From Paenibacillus_D tarimensis_A (GTDB lineage Bacteria > Bacillota > Bacilli > Paenibacillales > Paenibacillaceae), in contig CP166298.1 of assembly GCA_041281825.1 (NCBI GenBank), positions 1,922,001 through 1,986,000 of the forward strand: 64,000 nt of DNA. The letters are read 5' to 3'. Shown piece by piece: positions 26,231 to 35,076 of this stretch (position 1 is its first letter; every line of letters begins with the position of its first letter). The notes below the pieces were generated by a model that did no database searches, was not told where the DNA came from, and was given only the letters and a program-made list of their open reading frames with translations. A program made the translations under genes and the position numbers.

Positions 26231-27016
26231 ATGACCAGTTCCCAACTTTCAAAAGGACAGCGCCGAAGAGAACGAATAATGACGCTGCTCAAGCAGCAGG
26301 GGCGCGTATCGATTCAGGAAATCGTTGACCGTTTCGATTGCTCGGAAGCGACGGCACGCCGCGATTTGGAAGTGATGGAACGAACGGAGCCGCTGATCCG
26401 GACGATTGGCGGGGCGATGTATAGTGGAATGAACCCCGTTCGCGAGCTCCCGTTTGCGGAGAAGACCGGGATTTCGTATCTGGAAAAGGAGCGCATCGCC
26501 TTGAAAGCGGCCGCTTTGATTGAGGAAGGCGATGTGATCGGGCTTTCGGGCGGGACGACCAATTATTTGCTGGCTAAGCTGTTAAAAACCCGTAAAGGCA
26601 TAACAGTCGTCACTAATGCGGTCAATATTGCGATGGAGCTTGCCGGCAGCGACATTCAGGTCGTTGTTACCGGAGGCATTATGAGACACAACAGCTTTGA
26701 ACTGTGCGGTCCGCTTGGCGAAGGGATGGTCGGACAATTGCACATCGGCAAAATGTTTATCGGCGTCGACGGCGTATCGGCCGAAAGCGGGATTACGACG
26801 TACTCCGAGCAGGAGGCGCAAATCGCCAAAGCGTTAATGAGCCGCTCCAGCGACACATACGCTGTTTTTGACCATACCAAAGTGGGCAAATCATCGCTGT
26901 TTACGATCGGCACGCTATCCCGGCTTCGCGCCTTCATAACGGATGAACCGTTATCCGGCGATCTGGCCGAAGCGGCAAAGCTTCACGGTATAGAGGTGTA
27001 TGTGGCTGAGCACTGA
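26231..27016 (+). CDS. DeoR-family transcriptional regulator
   Basis: 261 residues. The N-terminal helix-turn-helix reads VSIQEIVDRFDCSEATARRDL (split here by the usual DeoR pattern at about 27-47). The C-terminal DeoRC sugar-phosphate domain includes GLSGGTTNYLLA and GVDGVSAESGIT. Such proteins repress sugar genes and are released by a phosphosugar. It is linked to the kinase by a one-base gap and has a weak ribosome site, suggesting coupling. A strong hairpin ends the unit. Confidence 0.9.
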   Translation: MTSSQLSKGQRRRERIMTLLKQQGRVSIQEIVDRFDCSEATARRDLEVMERTEPLIRTIGGAMYSGMNPVRELPFAEKTGISYLEKERIALKAAALIEEGDVIGLSGGTTNYLLAKLLKTRKGITVVTNAVNIAMELAGSDIQVVVTGGIMRHNSFELCGPLGEGMVGQLHIGKMFIGVDGVSAESGITTYSEQEAQIAKALMSRSSDTYAVFDHTKVGKSSLFTIGTLSRLRAFITDEPLSGDLAEAAKLHGIEVYVAEH

Positions 27017-27040
27017 TACAAGGTATATAGTCACAAGAAT

Positions 27041-27069
27041 CAAAGCGGACACCGGTGGTGTCCGCTTTG
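27041..27069. terminator. Strong hairpin between deoR-type gene and nagA
   Basis: CAAAGCGGACACC (27041-27053) pairs perfectly with GGTGTCCGCTTTG (27057-27069): 13 bp with a three-base loop between convergent genes. T-runs are short on both sides. Confidence 0.7.
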
Positions 27070-27141
27070 TGTGCGAATGGGAGAAGGTCAGCTCAGCTAA
27101 AAAATCAGCCCAGCGATGCGTACCCAGCCCGCACGGGCTTG

Positions 27142-28347
27142 CTAAGCCTGCAAATCAGACTTCGCAGGACCGTCAGGCTGTACGGGGCGGCCGTTCACCC
27201 AGGTTTGACGAATGTTAAGACGGTCATCGGTCCACACCAGATCCGCCTGCTTGCCGGTTGCTATGGTGCCTGTCCGGTTCGCGATGCCCAGGCGTCGGGC
27301 AGGATTGGCGCTCGCTAAACGGCTCACCTCCACAAGGCTCATACCGGTATGCTCGAGCATATATCTGACCGCTTCAATCATTGTCAAGGTGCTGCCGGCC
27401 AAGCTCCCGCCGTCCGTCAGCCGGGCGATGCCGTCTTGTACCGTTACGGCCAAGCCTCCGAGCTCATACACGCCGTTCCCAAGACCGGCGGCGGACATGG
27501 CATCTGTAATAAGGATCAGCTTTCCTTCCGGTTTAACGCGGACAAGGAGACGGATGACCGCGGGATGTACATGATGCCCGTCGGCAATGATTTCCGCATG
27601 AATATCATCCAATGTCAGGACGGCTCCGGCTGTTCCGGGGCTGCGATGATGCAGCGGCGTCATCGCATTAAATGTATGAACAGCATGGGATAACCCGTAC
27701 CTGACGGCTCGTTCGATCACGTCATAGGTTGCATCGGTATGCCCCGCCGCGGCAATAATGCCCTTGTCCGTAAGCCATGTTATGAATTCCATGGCGCCCT
27801 CGGTTTCCGGCGCCAGCGTCAGCTGTTTAATAAGCCCCGGCCATTGATCTTCCCAGCGCCGCAGCCACTGCAGCTGCGGCGGAACGATATAAGCCGGATT
27901 TTGCGCTCCAGGCCATTTCGGACTGATGAACGGTCCTTCAAGGTGAACTCCGAGCAGTTGGGCGTAAGGCATTTTGTTACTGCGGTAATCGGCTGCACTG
28001 TCAAGGACCTTCTCAATCGCTTCGACGGGCGCTGTCATCGTTGTTGCGAGCATACCGGTCGTGCCATTCAAGGCGTGAAATCGCGTTATCGTATCGAAAG
28101 CTTCGCTCGACGCATCCATAAAATCGCAGCCGAATCCGCCGTGCACATGTAAATCGATAAAGCCGGGCAGCAAATATCCGTTCCCGCCGTCAATCAGAGG
28201 CAAATCTTCAGCTGATTTGTCACTAGACCGGTGTTCCGGAACAATTTCCGTAATCTTTCCTTGCTCAACGGTAACCGTACCGTAAAGCACTTCATGAGGG
28301 GTTACGATATGAATGCGGTTAATGCGCCATCTCGACTCCGTTAACAT
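27142..28347 (-). CDS. nagA: N-acetylglucosamine-6-phosphate deacetylase
   Basis: 401 residues. The amidohydrolase barrel carries DLHVHGGFGCDF (metal-binding histidines), LEGPFISPKWPGAQNP, AGHTDATYD and HTFNAMTPLHHR. It removes acetate from GlcNAc-6-phosphate to feed NagB. Its start lies 29 bases inside the end of nagB, with GGAAGG upstream, so the two are translationally linked. Used in amino-sugar uptake and cell-wall recycling. Confidence 0.95.
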   Translation of the reverse strand: MLTESRWRINRIHIVTPHEVLYGTVTVEQGKITEIVPEHRSSDKSAEDLPLIDGGNGYLLPGFIDLHVHGGFGCDFMDASSEAFDTITRFHALNGTTGMLATTMTAPVEAIEKVLDSAADYRSNKMPYAQLLGVHLEGPFISPKWPGAQNPAYIVPPQLQWLRRWEDQWPGLIKQLTLAPETEGAMEFITWLTDKGIIAAAGHTDATYDVIERAVRYGLSHAVHTFNAMTPLHHRSPGTAGAVLTLDDIHAEIIADGHHVHPAVIRLLVRVKPEGKLILITDAMSAAGLGNGVYELGGLAVTVQDGIARLTDGGSLAGSTLTMIEAVRYMLEHTGMSLVEVSRLASANPARRLGIANRTGTIATGKQADLVWTDDRLNIRQTWVNGRPVQPDGPAKSDLQA

Positions 28348-29074
28348 GGTCTATCCATTCCTTCCCTGCGTCCCGGTCAAGCAGGACGATAACATTGGCG
28401 TGGGTTTGCAGCAGAGACGCCGGACAGGCCGTTGTTATCGGCCCGGTCAGCGCTTCCTTTACGATCTGTGCCTTGTCCGATCCGCGAACGCATAACACAA
28501 TCTTTCTTGCTTTAAGAATAGAACCGACGCCCATCGTCAATGCAAGCTTGGGCACATCGTTATACGATGTGAAAAAACGGGCATTGGCTCTGCGGGTTGC
28601 TTCTTTTAATTCCACTACATGGGTGCCGCCCGTTAATGTGTCACCGGGCTCGTTAAAACCGATGTGGCCGTTATGGCCAATTCCGAGCAGCTGCAAATCA
28701 ATCGGCCGGCCCTCTAATAAACTGTCGTACCTTCGGCATTCTCCGGACAAATCGTCTGCCATACCGTTAGGAATATTTATGTTCGAAGGATCGATGTCGA
28801 TATGCTGAAATAGATGCTGTTTCATATAATATGCGTAGCTTTGGCTGTGCACCGGCGGAAGACCTACGTACTCATCTAAATTATACGTTGTCACGCCGCG
28901 AAAGGAAATCGTTCCTTGCCGGAAATCTTCGACCAGAGCTCTATATATGCCGATGGGGGTCGAACCGGTTGCCAGCCCCAGTACAGGGTTTGTTTTATCT
29001 TTTACCGTATGCACGATCAGACTGGCCGCATAGCTGTCCAAGTCGTGCTGGTCCCCGAATACTTTCACTTCCAT
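28319..29074 (-). CDS. nagB: Glucosamine-6-phosphate deaminase
   Basis: 251 residues from the ATG at 29072-29074, eight bases after AAAGGGAG. A GTG three codons upstream is too close to that site. Family motifs include LGLATGSTPIGIYRAL, TYNLDEYVGL with the catalytic aspartate region, and LGIGHNGHIGFNEPG with the ring-opening histidine. It converts glucosamine-6-phosphate to fructose-6-phosphate and ammonia. First gene of nagB-nagA, with its own promoter. Confidence 0.96.
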   Translation of the reverse strand: MEVKVFGDQHDLDSYAASLIVHTVKDKTNPVLGLATGSTPIGIYRALVEDFRQGTISFRGVTTYNLDEYVGLPPVHSQSYAYYMKQHLFQHIDIDPSNINIPNGMADDLSGECRRYDSLLEGRPIDLQLLGIGHNGHIGFNEPGDTLTGGTHVVELKEATRRANARFFTSYNDVPKLALTMGVGSILKARKIVLCVRGSDKAQIVKEALTGPITTACPASLLQTHANVIVLLDRDAGKEWIDHVNGVEMAH

Positions 29075-29103
29075 TCCACTCACTCCCTTTCCATCCTATT
29101 TTA

Positions 29104-29132
29104 ATTATATTCAATTTTTGATTGATAAACAA
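29104..29132 (-). promoter_or_regulatory. Promoter of nagB-nagA
   Basis: Reading leftward: TTGTTT (29127-29132), 17-base spacer, TATAAT (29104-29109), with about 30 bases to the start codon. The -10 box is perfect and the -35 weak, as expected for a controlled promoter. No NagR-type dre palindrome is evident in this AT-rich region. Confidence 0.65.
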
Positions 29133-29230
29133 TTAAAAATGACAAAAAAAATCAATAAATAGATTGTAAAAATCATATCGTTGTTTGCCTGCTTGCCCCG
29201 GAGGCAACCGCTACGTTATGATGGACAAAA

Positions 29231-29284
29231 AGCCACAAACTTACCTTTCACCGCAAAACGTGACAACGGTGACAGCGTTATATC
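29231..29284 (+). repeat. Family 2 repeat, short degenerate copy D
   Basis: The run from 29240 (CTTACCTTTCACCGC) to AAAACG (29255-29260) matches copy A's CTTATCTTTCATCGCGAAACG with a few substitutions, and CGTT (29276-29279) can close domain 2. Domain 1 is absent. It lies between the nagB promoter and the fni leader; the rest of the 29075-29442 gap has no gene. Confidence 0.45.
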
Positions 29285-29395
29285 CTAAAGAGATAAGAAA
29301 GGATAGGCGAAGCCATTAATGCTTGGGCATTGAAAAGGTAAAATGTGCTTGCCATCGTTGCATGCCAATCGAGCGGCGATTCAAATAAGCAGAGA

Positions 29396-29435
29396 GACTT
29401 TGAGCCCCGCTCAAAGATCCCTATGTAAAGGGGGG
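29396..29435 (+). repeat. Family 1 leader hairpin before fni
   Basis: TTTGAGC (29399-29405), loop CCC, GCTCAAA (29409-29415), then GATCC and a G-run ribosome site (29430-29435). Here the loop is CCC and the ribosome site is GGGGGG, whereas other copies have CTCC-type loops and AGGAGG. Confidence 0.75.
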
Positions 29436-29442
29436 ACGCAAG

Positions 29443-30534
29443 ATGTCGTTAAATTTCATGCCGGAGCAGGACGCGGCAACCGTGAAGCGGAAGGGGGAGC
29501 ATATCCGGATTTGTCTGGAAGAACCTGTGCAAGGCGAGGGCATTCGGACCGGGCTGGAATCGCTCCGTTTTCGTCATAATGCGCTGCCTGACATTTCGTT
29601 CAATGATATTTCATTGCGTACGGAGTTTCTCGGGAAGGCGCTTCACGCTCCGCTGCTTGTCAGTTCTATGACCGGGGGCACAAATCAGGCTTTGGAAATA
29701 AACCGGCGGCTGGCAGAAACGGCACAACACCGCGGGTGGGCGATGGGACTGGGGTCTATGCGCGCAGCAATTGAACGTGATACGCTGGCGGCGACCTTCA
29801 GGGTACGTGATGTTGCGCCCGATATTCCGATTATCGCCAATCTTGGTGCTGTACAGCTTAACTGCGGATATGGTGCGGATGAGTGCCGAAGAGCCGTTGA
29901 GCTGGCGGAAGCCGACGCGCTTGTGCTTCATTTAAACGGCATGCAGGAGGTGTTTCAGCCGGAGGGGGATACCGATTTTAAGGGACTGTTATCCCGGATC
30001 GAGTTGGTATGCCGAACGCTCAATATTCCGGTTGGTGTGAAGGAGGTCGGATGGGGTATTGACGGCGAGACGGCTGTTAAGCTCGCGACTGCCGGAGTCG
30101 CATTCATCGATGTTGCCGGCGCGGGAGGCACATCCTGGAGTCAAGTGGAGAAATACCGCACAACCGACCCGATTCGCAAGCTGGCGGCGGAAACGTTTGC
30201 CGGTTGGGGTATTCCGACAGCCCGAAGCATCAAGGAAGTCCGCGCTCAAGCGCCGGGAATGACCGTTATTGCAAGCGGGGGGCTGAAAAGCGGACTTGAT
30301 GCGGCCAAAGCGATCGCGTTAGGCGCCGATATGGCAGGCTACGGCAGGATACTGCTTTCCGGAGCGGCTGCCGGCGGGAACGTTGCAGAAGAGGCTGACA
30401 GTCCGGCGTTGCTTGCGCAATTTGAACGGATCGAATTCGAGCTGCGCGCTGCAATGTTCGGTATCGGAGCGGATTCCGTTGCCGATTTAAAGCAAACGGA
30501 CCGTCTCATAAAATCCGATTTATTATATGAGTAG
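29443..30534 (+). CDS. fni: Type 2 isopentenyl-diphosphate delta-isomerase
   Basis: 363 residues. It is the FMN-dependent type 2 enzyme: RKGEHIRICLEEP at the N-terminus, SSMTGGTNQALEINRRLAE, NLGAVQL, and the FMN phosphate-binding IASGGLKSGLDAAKAIALGAD near the C-terminus. It interconverts isopentenyl and dimethylallyl diphosphate for isoprenoid synthesis. It is followed by a methyltransferase gene 27 bases on. A family 1 hairpin occupies its leader. Confidence 0.95.
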   Translation: MSLNFMPEQDAATVKRKGEHIRICLEEPVQGEGIRTGLESLRFRHNALPDISFNDISLRTEFLGKALHAPLLVSSMTGGTNQALEINRRLAETAQHRGWAMGLGSMRAAIERDTLAATFRVRDVAPDIPIIANLGAVQLNCGYGADECRRAVELAEADALVLHLNGMQEVFQPEGDTDFKGLLSRIELVCRTLNIPVGVKEVGWGIDGETAVKLATAGVAFIDVAGAGGTSWSQVEKYRTTDPIRKLAAETFAGWGIPTARSIKEVRAQAPGMTVIASGGLKSGLDAAKAIALGADMAGYGRILLSGAAAGGNVAEEADSPALLAQFERIEFELRAAMFGIGADSVADLKQTDRLIKSDLLYE

Positions 30535-30561
30535 AGAACTGTTCACAGACGGGGGAGTAAG

Positions 30562-31305
30562 ATGAGCAATTGGTATGAACGAAGCTTTGGCAGCGATTAT
30601 ATGGTTGTGTATAGACATAGGGACTGGGACAATGCTTACCGTGAAGTAAAGAATATGGCGGTGTTACTGGATTTGCCGGAAGGAGCGGAAGTGCTTGATG
30701 TAGGATGCGGCATGGGCAGACATGCGCTGGCGCTTGCCGATTACGGCTGTCGTGTAACCGGCATCGATTTGTCCGAACCGTTGTTGGAAGAAGCGTTACG
30801 TAGAGATATAGATCGACGGGTAAAATGGGTTCGCGGCGATATGCGGAAGCTGCCTTTCGAAGACGGTGAATTCCAAGCGACAGTGAATTTGTTCACTTCT
30901 TTCGGGTATTTTGAGCAGGAGCCGGATAACGATCGCGTGATCAAGGAACTGCGGCGGGTGCTGCGCACGGACGGCAAGCTGCTGATCGATTATTTTAATC
31001 CGTCTTATGTTACGGAAAATTTGGTCCCTCGGTCGGAGCGGCTTGATGAAGAGACGGGGTGGACGATTCAAGAATTTCGGACGGCCGATTCGACATGGGT
31101 CCGGAAGGAAATCGTCATCACCGATCCGAAAGAAGGGGAACGCCGTTATACCGAGCAGGTTCGGCTGCTTGACCTGGGGTGGTTTAAACGCGCCTGGGAG
31201 GAAGCCGGTCTGGAGCTGACCGGCGTATACGGCGATTATGACGGATCGGATTATTCTGCGGCGGCCTCCAAGCGAATGATTATGCTTGGGAGGGTTCGCC
31301 CGTGA
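30562..31305 (+). CDS. Class I SAM-dependent methyltransferase
   Basis: 247 residues, start after GGGGGAG. Motif I is VLDVGCGMGRHALAL (about 39-53), then GIDLSEPLLEEA and a motif-IV-like TVNLFTSFGYF. The fold and N-terminal WYERSFGSDYMVVYRHRD resemble small-molecule methyltransferases; the substrate is not evident. It shares a four-base GTGA overlap with the MBL hydrolase gene and probably with fni forms one operon. Confidence 0.85.
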   Translation: MSNWYERSFGSDYMVVYRHRDWDNAYREVKNMAVLLDLPEGAEVLDVGCGMGRHALALADYGCRVTGIDLSEPLLEEALRRDIDRRVKWVRGDMRKLPFEDGEFQATVNLFTSFGYFEQEPDNDRVIKELRRVLRTDGKLLIDYFNPSYVTENLVPRSERLDEETGWTIQEFRTADSTWVRKEIVITDPKEGERRYTEQVRLLDLGWFKRAWEEAGLELTGVYGDYDGSDYSAAASKRMIMLGRVRP

Positions 31306-32297
31306 GCGTAGCCGGCGGTATGAGCGAGTCGAAGCAATGGCCGGGCGGCTGGATTCAAGTGAAAGTGCCTCTGCCATTTTCATTGAGATGGGTGAACAGT
31401 TACCTGATTCCGGGACGGGACGGGGTCACCTTAGTCGATCCCGGGTTGCATACGCCGGAAGCTTCTGCTTGCTGGGAGCGTGTTATGGCACAATACGGGA
31501 TCGGCATGCCGGATATCCGGCTTATCCTGATCACGCATCAGCATCCGGACCATTACGGACTGGCGGGATGGTTTCAGCAGCGTACCGGGGCGCCGGTGAT
31601 GATGTCCAGGTTGTCTTATGCGTATACGCAGCGCTTGTGGGGAAACGATCGGCGGTTCGGAGAATCGCTCGTTGCCATGTACGCCGAACACGGAATGCCG
31701 CAAGAGCTTCTGGCGCTAATCGGCCCCCATTTGGAAAGCTTCGTGGAGAGGGTCTCCCCGCAGCCGGAAATAACGTTTCTCGAATTGTCCGGAAGCATCC
31801 GCTTTGGCGACAGGGAATGGGAAATCATTCATACGCCGGGCCATGCAGAAGGTCATCTATGCTTCTATGACCGGCTTTGCAAAACGATGCTGTGCGGCGA
31901 CCAGGTGCTGCCGGATATTACACCGAATATCAGCGTCGTGCCGGATGGGGATGACAATCCGCTGCTTACATTTCTCAGCAGTCTGAAGCAGCTTCGGAAA
32001 TATGAGGTTGAGTTCGCATGGCCGGGTCACCGTGATCCGTTCTCCGGCTTCTCCGAAAGAATCGAGGAGATCATCGGCCATCACGAGCGGCGGCTTGCGG
32101 CGATCAGACGGTGGCTGGAAGAGCCTCTGTCCGCCTATGAAGTGTTCGAGAAATTATTCGGTCAGCGGGTGAAGGGGAATGTACATAACCTGAGGTTTGC
32201 AATGTCTGAAACGCTGGCGCACTTGTACTATTTGGCCGGACAAGGGGAAGCAATAGCGTTCCGTCACAACGGTCAGTGGTCATACCGGATAAAATAA
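31302..32297 (+). CDS. MBL-fold metallo-hydrolase
   Basis: 331 residues from a GTG overlapping the upstream stop, with GGGAGGG before it. The metal motif HQHPDHYGLAGWF (H-x-H-x-D-H) is followed by HTPGHAEGH and a late WPGHRDP. The N-terminal half is a glyoxalase II-like hydrolase; the C-terminal part (about 250-331) is a winged-helix-like extension as in LACTB2-type proteins. The substrate is unknown. A terminator follows. Confidence 0.87.
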   Translation: MSVAGGMSESKQWPGGWIQVKVPLPFSLRWVNSYLIPGRDGVTLVDPGLHTPEASACWERVMAQYGIGMPDIRLILITHQHPDHYGLAGWFQQRTGAPVMMSRLSYAYTQRLWGNDRRFGESLVAMYAEHGMPQELLALIGPHLESFVERVSPQPEITFLELSGSIRFGDREWEIIHTPGHAEGHLCFYDRLCKTMLCGDQVLPDITPNISVVPDGDDNPLLTFLSSLKQLRKYEVEFAWPGHRDPFSGFSERIEEIIGHHERRLAAIRRWLEEPLSAYEVFEKLFGQRVKGNVHNLRFAMSETLAHLYYLAGQGEAIAFRHNGQWSYRIK

Positions 32298-32310
32298 GGG
32301 TCAAATTTTA

Positions 32311-32365
32311 AAGGGGCTTACCGAAACAGAGTCGCATTCGACGCTGTCCGGGAAGCCCCTTTTTC
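32311..32365. terminator. Terminator between MBL hydrolase and second PgpA-like gene
   Basis: AAGGGGCTT (32311-32319) pairs with AAGCCCCTT (32353-32361), followed by TTT. The opposite strand also has T-rich flank, so it serves both convergent genes. Confidence 0.8.
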
Positions 32366-32369
32366 CTGC

Positions 32370-32909
32370 TTAGTCAAGCGGAGGTTCGGTTACGCCTTCG
32401 AGTTCCGCTCGTTTGCGGTGGGCGATCCTGCTGCTGGCCGAAGCCGCGATCGCTCCGACGATATCGTCCAGAAACGTATGTACCTTATCGTCTGATTTGT
32501 CGTTCAATCTCTTAAGGACGCCCGGCTTCAACTTGTCGATGTAACCGAAATTCGTAAATCCGATACTTCCGTACACATTTACGATCGATAAGGCGAGAAT
32601 TTCATCGCAGCCGTACAATCCTTCGTCATGAACGATCATATCCTGCAGCGGTTGCAGCAGCTTGCCTTCCTCAGCCAAAATATCAAGCTGGATTCCGGTT
32701 AAGATCGCATTTTGAACCTCGCGTTTGGACAATACCGCATCGATATTTTCTTCACACTCTTCATAGGTAAGATTAGGGAAATAACCGCCCTGGAGAACCA
32801 TGACAAGTTCAGCGATTTCTCTTTTAGTCACGCCCCGCATACGCAGCCATTGTTCGGTTGCTTCCGCTACTTTACGGCTGTTTAGGCTGTATTCTCTTTG
32901 TTCGGACAT
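32370..32909 (-). CDS. Phosphatidylglycerophosphatase A-like protein (second of two)
   Basis: 179 residues from the ATG at 32907-32909, eight bases after AAGGAG. It is a paralogue of the protein at 8808-9302: shared segments include LSKREVQ/LDKREVQ, the IGFTNFGYIDKLKPG block and FLDDIVGAIAASASSRIAH. It has an N-terminal extension of about 15 residues. PgpA-like phosphatase activity is inferred from the family only. Confidence 0.82.
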   Translation of the reverse strand: MSEQREYSLNSRKVAEATEQWLRMRGVTKREIAELVMVLQGGYFPNLTYEECEENIDAVLSKREVQNAILTGIQLDILAEEGKLLQPLQDMIVHDEGLYGCDEILALSIVNVYGSIGFTNFGYIDKLKPGVLKRLNDKSDDKVHTFLDDIVGAIAASASSRIAHRKRAELEGVTEPPLD

Positions 32910-33080
32910 CGTATCCACTCCTTAGCTGGCATTAGTGGGACAAAACTGGTCTAAAAAAAAGAAGGGCTCGTATACATAGTACTACAAAAAACAAGCTGTA
33001 CCAAATGCATGAAGTACGAGTACTAAAACTGCGGTCTTCTACGGGAGACCGGAGAAACCGATGGGGAGGAACGGACAATC

Positions 33081-34136
33081 ATGAAGATTAATCGAAACAT
33101 TTGCAGAGCCGGAATAGCCGGAGCATTGGCTCTATCCTTACTTATGACGGCAGGATGCGGTATTTTTTCCGAGGAGACAAGCAGGGAAATCGACCCTCCG
33201 CAAATCCGGTATGAGGATGGTTTGGAGGATTCCGCCGACGAACAAACGATGGAGCAAGGCCAGCAATCTCAAATCACGGTCTACTTGAAGGACAGGCACG
33301 GCTACATCGCACCGGTCACTCTGTTGACAACGCAGGAGGAGGAAAAGAAATCCGAACAACTCGCGTTGGAAATGATGATTGACGGCGGTGCTTATTCGGA
33401 TCTGCTGCCGGAAGGGTTCCAGCCGGTTCTGCCCAAGGGAACGGAAATCCGTACGCTGAATATCGTAAAGGATCAGCAGCTCGCAATCGTGGATTTGTCC
33501 GAGGCGTTTGCCGATTACAATATCCAGGATGAGCGCCGGATTGTCGAAGCCGTTACCTGGACGTTAACCGGCTTTCCGGAAATCGAACGGGTTCAGCTGT
33601 GGCATGAAGGGGAAGAACTAAAGGAGATGCCGGTAGACGGCTTCCCGCTGCAGGACCCCCTGACGCGTCATATCGGCATAAACCTGGAAGCGGCGAAAGG
33701 AATCGATATCGGCCGGTCGATGGCGGTTACCTTGTATTTCTCTGCGATCACGCCTGATGAGCTGCAATACTACGTACCCGTTACACGTTTGATCAACAGA
33801 CAGGAAGACGTTGCAAAACGTGCGATGGAGCAGCTGATAGCCGGACCAATGCCGATGACGCCGCTCGTTGGAGTAATGACGGGTGATCTTGAAGTGAAAA
33901 ACGTAGCGGTTCAGGATGATCTTGTAACCGTGGACCTGTACGACGAGAGCTATAAATCCGGCCAGCAGATGCCGGCGGAAATGCTGCAATCGGTTATATT
34001 GTCCATTACGGAAAACACAGGGGCCGAAAAAGTCCAGATTCAATTGAACGGCGCAACGGATGTGACCGATACGAACAACCGCTCATACAGCGAACCGGTC
34101 GTGAGGCCTTCAAACGTAAATGCAATTAAATCTTAG
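33081..34136 (+). CDS. gerM: GerM-type spore lipoprotein with two GerMN domains
   Basis: 351 residues. A signal peptide ends in the lipobox LMTAGC, giving lipidated C26. An acidic linker follows, then two GerMN repeats (about 70-180 and 210-345), each with an LSEAF- or VDLYDES-like strand region. In Bacillus GerM is made during sporulation and helps hold the SpoIIIA-SpoIIQ channel in the septum. It precedes rph and rdgB, the Bacillus order. GGGGAGG lies upstream of the start. Confidence 0.92.
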   Translation: MKINRNICRAGIAGALALSLLMTAGCGIFSEETSREIDPPQIRYEDGLEDSADEQTMEQGQQSQITVYLKDRHGYIAPVTLLTTQEEEKKSEQLALEMMIDGGAYSDLLPEGFQPVLPKGTEIRTLNIVKDQQLAIVDLSEAFADYNIQDERRIVEAVTWTLTGFPEIERVQLWHEGEELKEMPVDGFPLQDPLTRHIGINLEAAKGIDIGRSMAVTLYFSAITPDELQYYVPVTRLINRQEDVAKRAMEQLIAGPMPMTPLVGVMTGDLEVKNVAVQDDLVTVDLYDESYKSGQQMPAEMLQSVILSITENTGAEKVQIQLNGATDVTDTNNRSYSEPVVRPSNVNAIKS

Positions 34137-34172
34137 CTGCACGCCAACTTGCATCACAAACAAAAATGCCGA

Positions 34173-34220
34173 ACGGCTGCCGGTTCGATTACAGCGACGC
34201 AGCCGTTTGTTTCTGTTTCT
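34173..34220 (+). terminator. Terminator after gerM
   Basis: ACGGCTGC (34173-34180) pairs with GCAGCCGT (34199-34206), followed by the T-rich TTGTTTCTGTTTCTG. Confidence 0.7.
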
Positions 34221-34329
34221 GTTATTCCGCGACTCCGGACGGAATCGGTACATGACGTGCTTTTCCTGTTAGGCTTTGGTAAAATAGGGAAGGTAAAAGC
34301 AAAGCAGAATGTTCAGGAGGGCCACAACA

Positions 34330-35076
34330 ATGAGGACTGAAGGACGGCTGCCCAATCAATTGCGGCCGGTGACGATCAATTTGAATCCGAATAAATATGC
34401 TGAAGGATCCGTATGGATTGAGATGGGGGACACGAAAGTATTATGTACGGCGACCGTGGATGAGAAAGTTCCGCCTTTTATGAAAGGGCAGGGCAAGGGC
34501 TGGATCAACGCGGAGTATTCCATGCTGCCGCGCGCAACACAGTCCCGGAATCAGAGAGAATCTGCCCGCGGCAAGCTAACGGGAAGAACGATGGAAATTC
34601 AACGATTAATCGGAAGAGCACTGCGATCTGTCGTTGATTTGCAGGCGCTTGGCGAACGGACAATCACGCTGGATTGCGATGTTATTCAAGCGGACGGAGG
34701 GACTCGGACGACTTCAATTACCGGTGCTTTCGTAGCCCTGGCGCTGGCCGTTCATAAGCTTGGCCGGCAGGTTCAATTTGCCCGTTACCCGATCACTGAT
34801 TTTTTGGCTTCCGTGAGTGTAGGCGTTATTCAGGAAACGGTGCTCCTGGATTTAAATTATGATGAGGATTCGAAAGCGAAGGTCGATATGAATGTCGTCA
34901 TGACCGGATCAGGCAAATTTGTCGAAATACAAGGTACCGGCGAAGAGGCCCCGTTCTCACGACACGAACTGAACGCATTGCTGGAGCATGCGGAGTCCGG
35001 CATCCAATCCTTGATCGCGCTACAGAAGGAAACGCTCGGCGAGGCCGGCAGGCGGATTGGAGCGGCAGGAGAATGA
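34330..35076 (+). CDS. rph: Ribonuclease PH
   Basis: 248 residues from ATG 34330, nine bases after AGGAGGG; ATG 34309 lies before that site. Typical RNase PH sequence: TEGRLPNQLRPVTI, KGWINAEYSMLPRAT and the phosphate-binding RTTSITGAFVAL. It trims tRNA 3' ends using phosphate. Its stop overlaps the rdgB start (ATGA), as in Bacillus. Confidence 0.96.
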   Translation: MRTEGRLPNQLRPVTINLNPNKYAEGSVWIEMGDTKVLCTATVDEKVPPFMKGQGKGWINAEYSMLPRATQSRNQRESARGKLTGRTMEIQRLIGRALRSVVDLQALGERTITLDCDVIQADGGTRTTSITGAFVALALAVHKLGRQVQFARYPITDFLASVSVGVIQETVLLDLNYDEDSKAKVDMNVVMTGSGKFVEIQGTGEEAPFSRHELNALLEHAESGIQSLIALQKETLGEAGRRIGAAGE

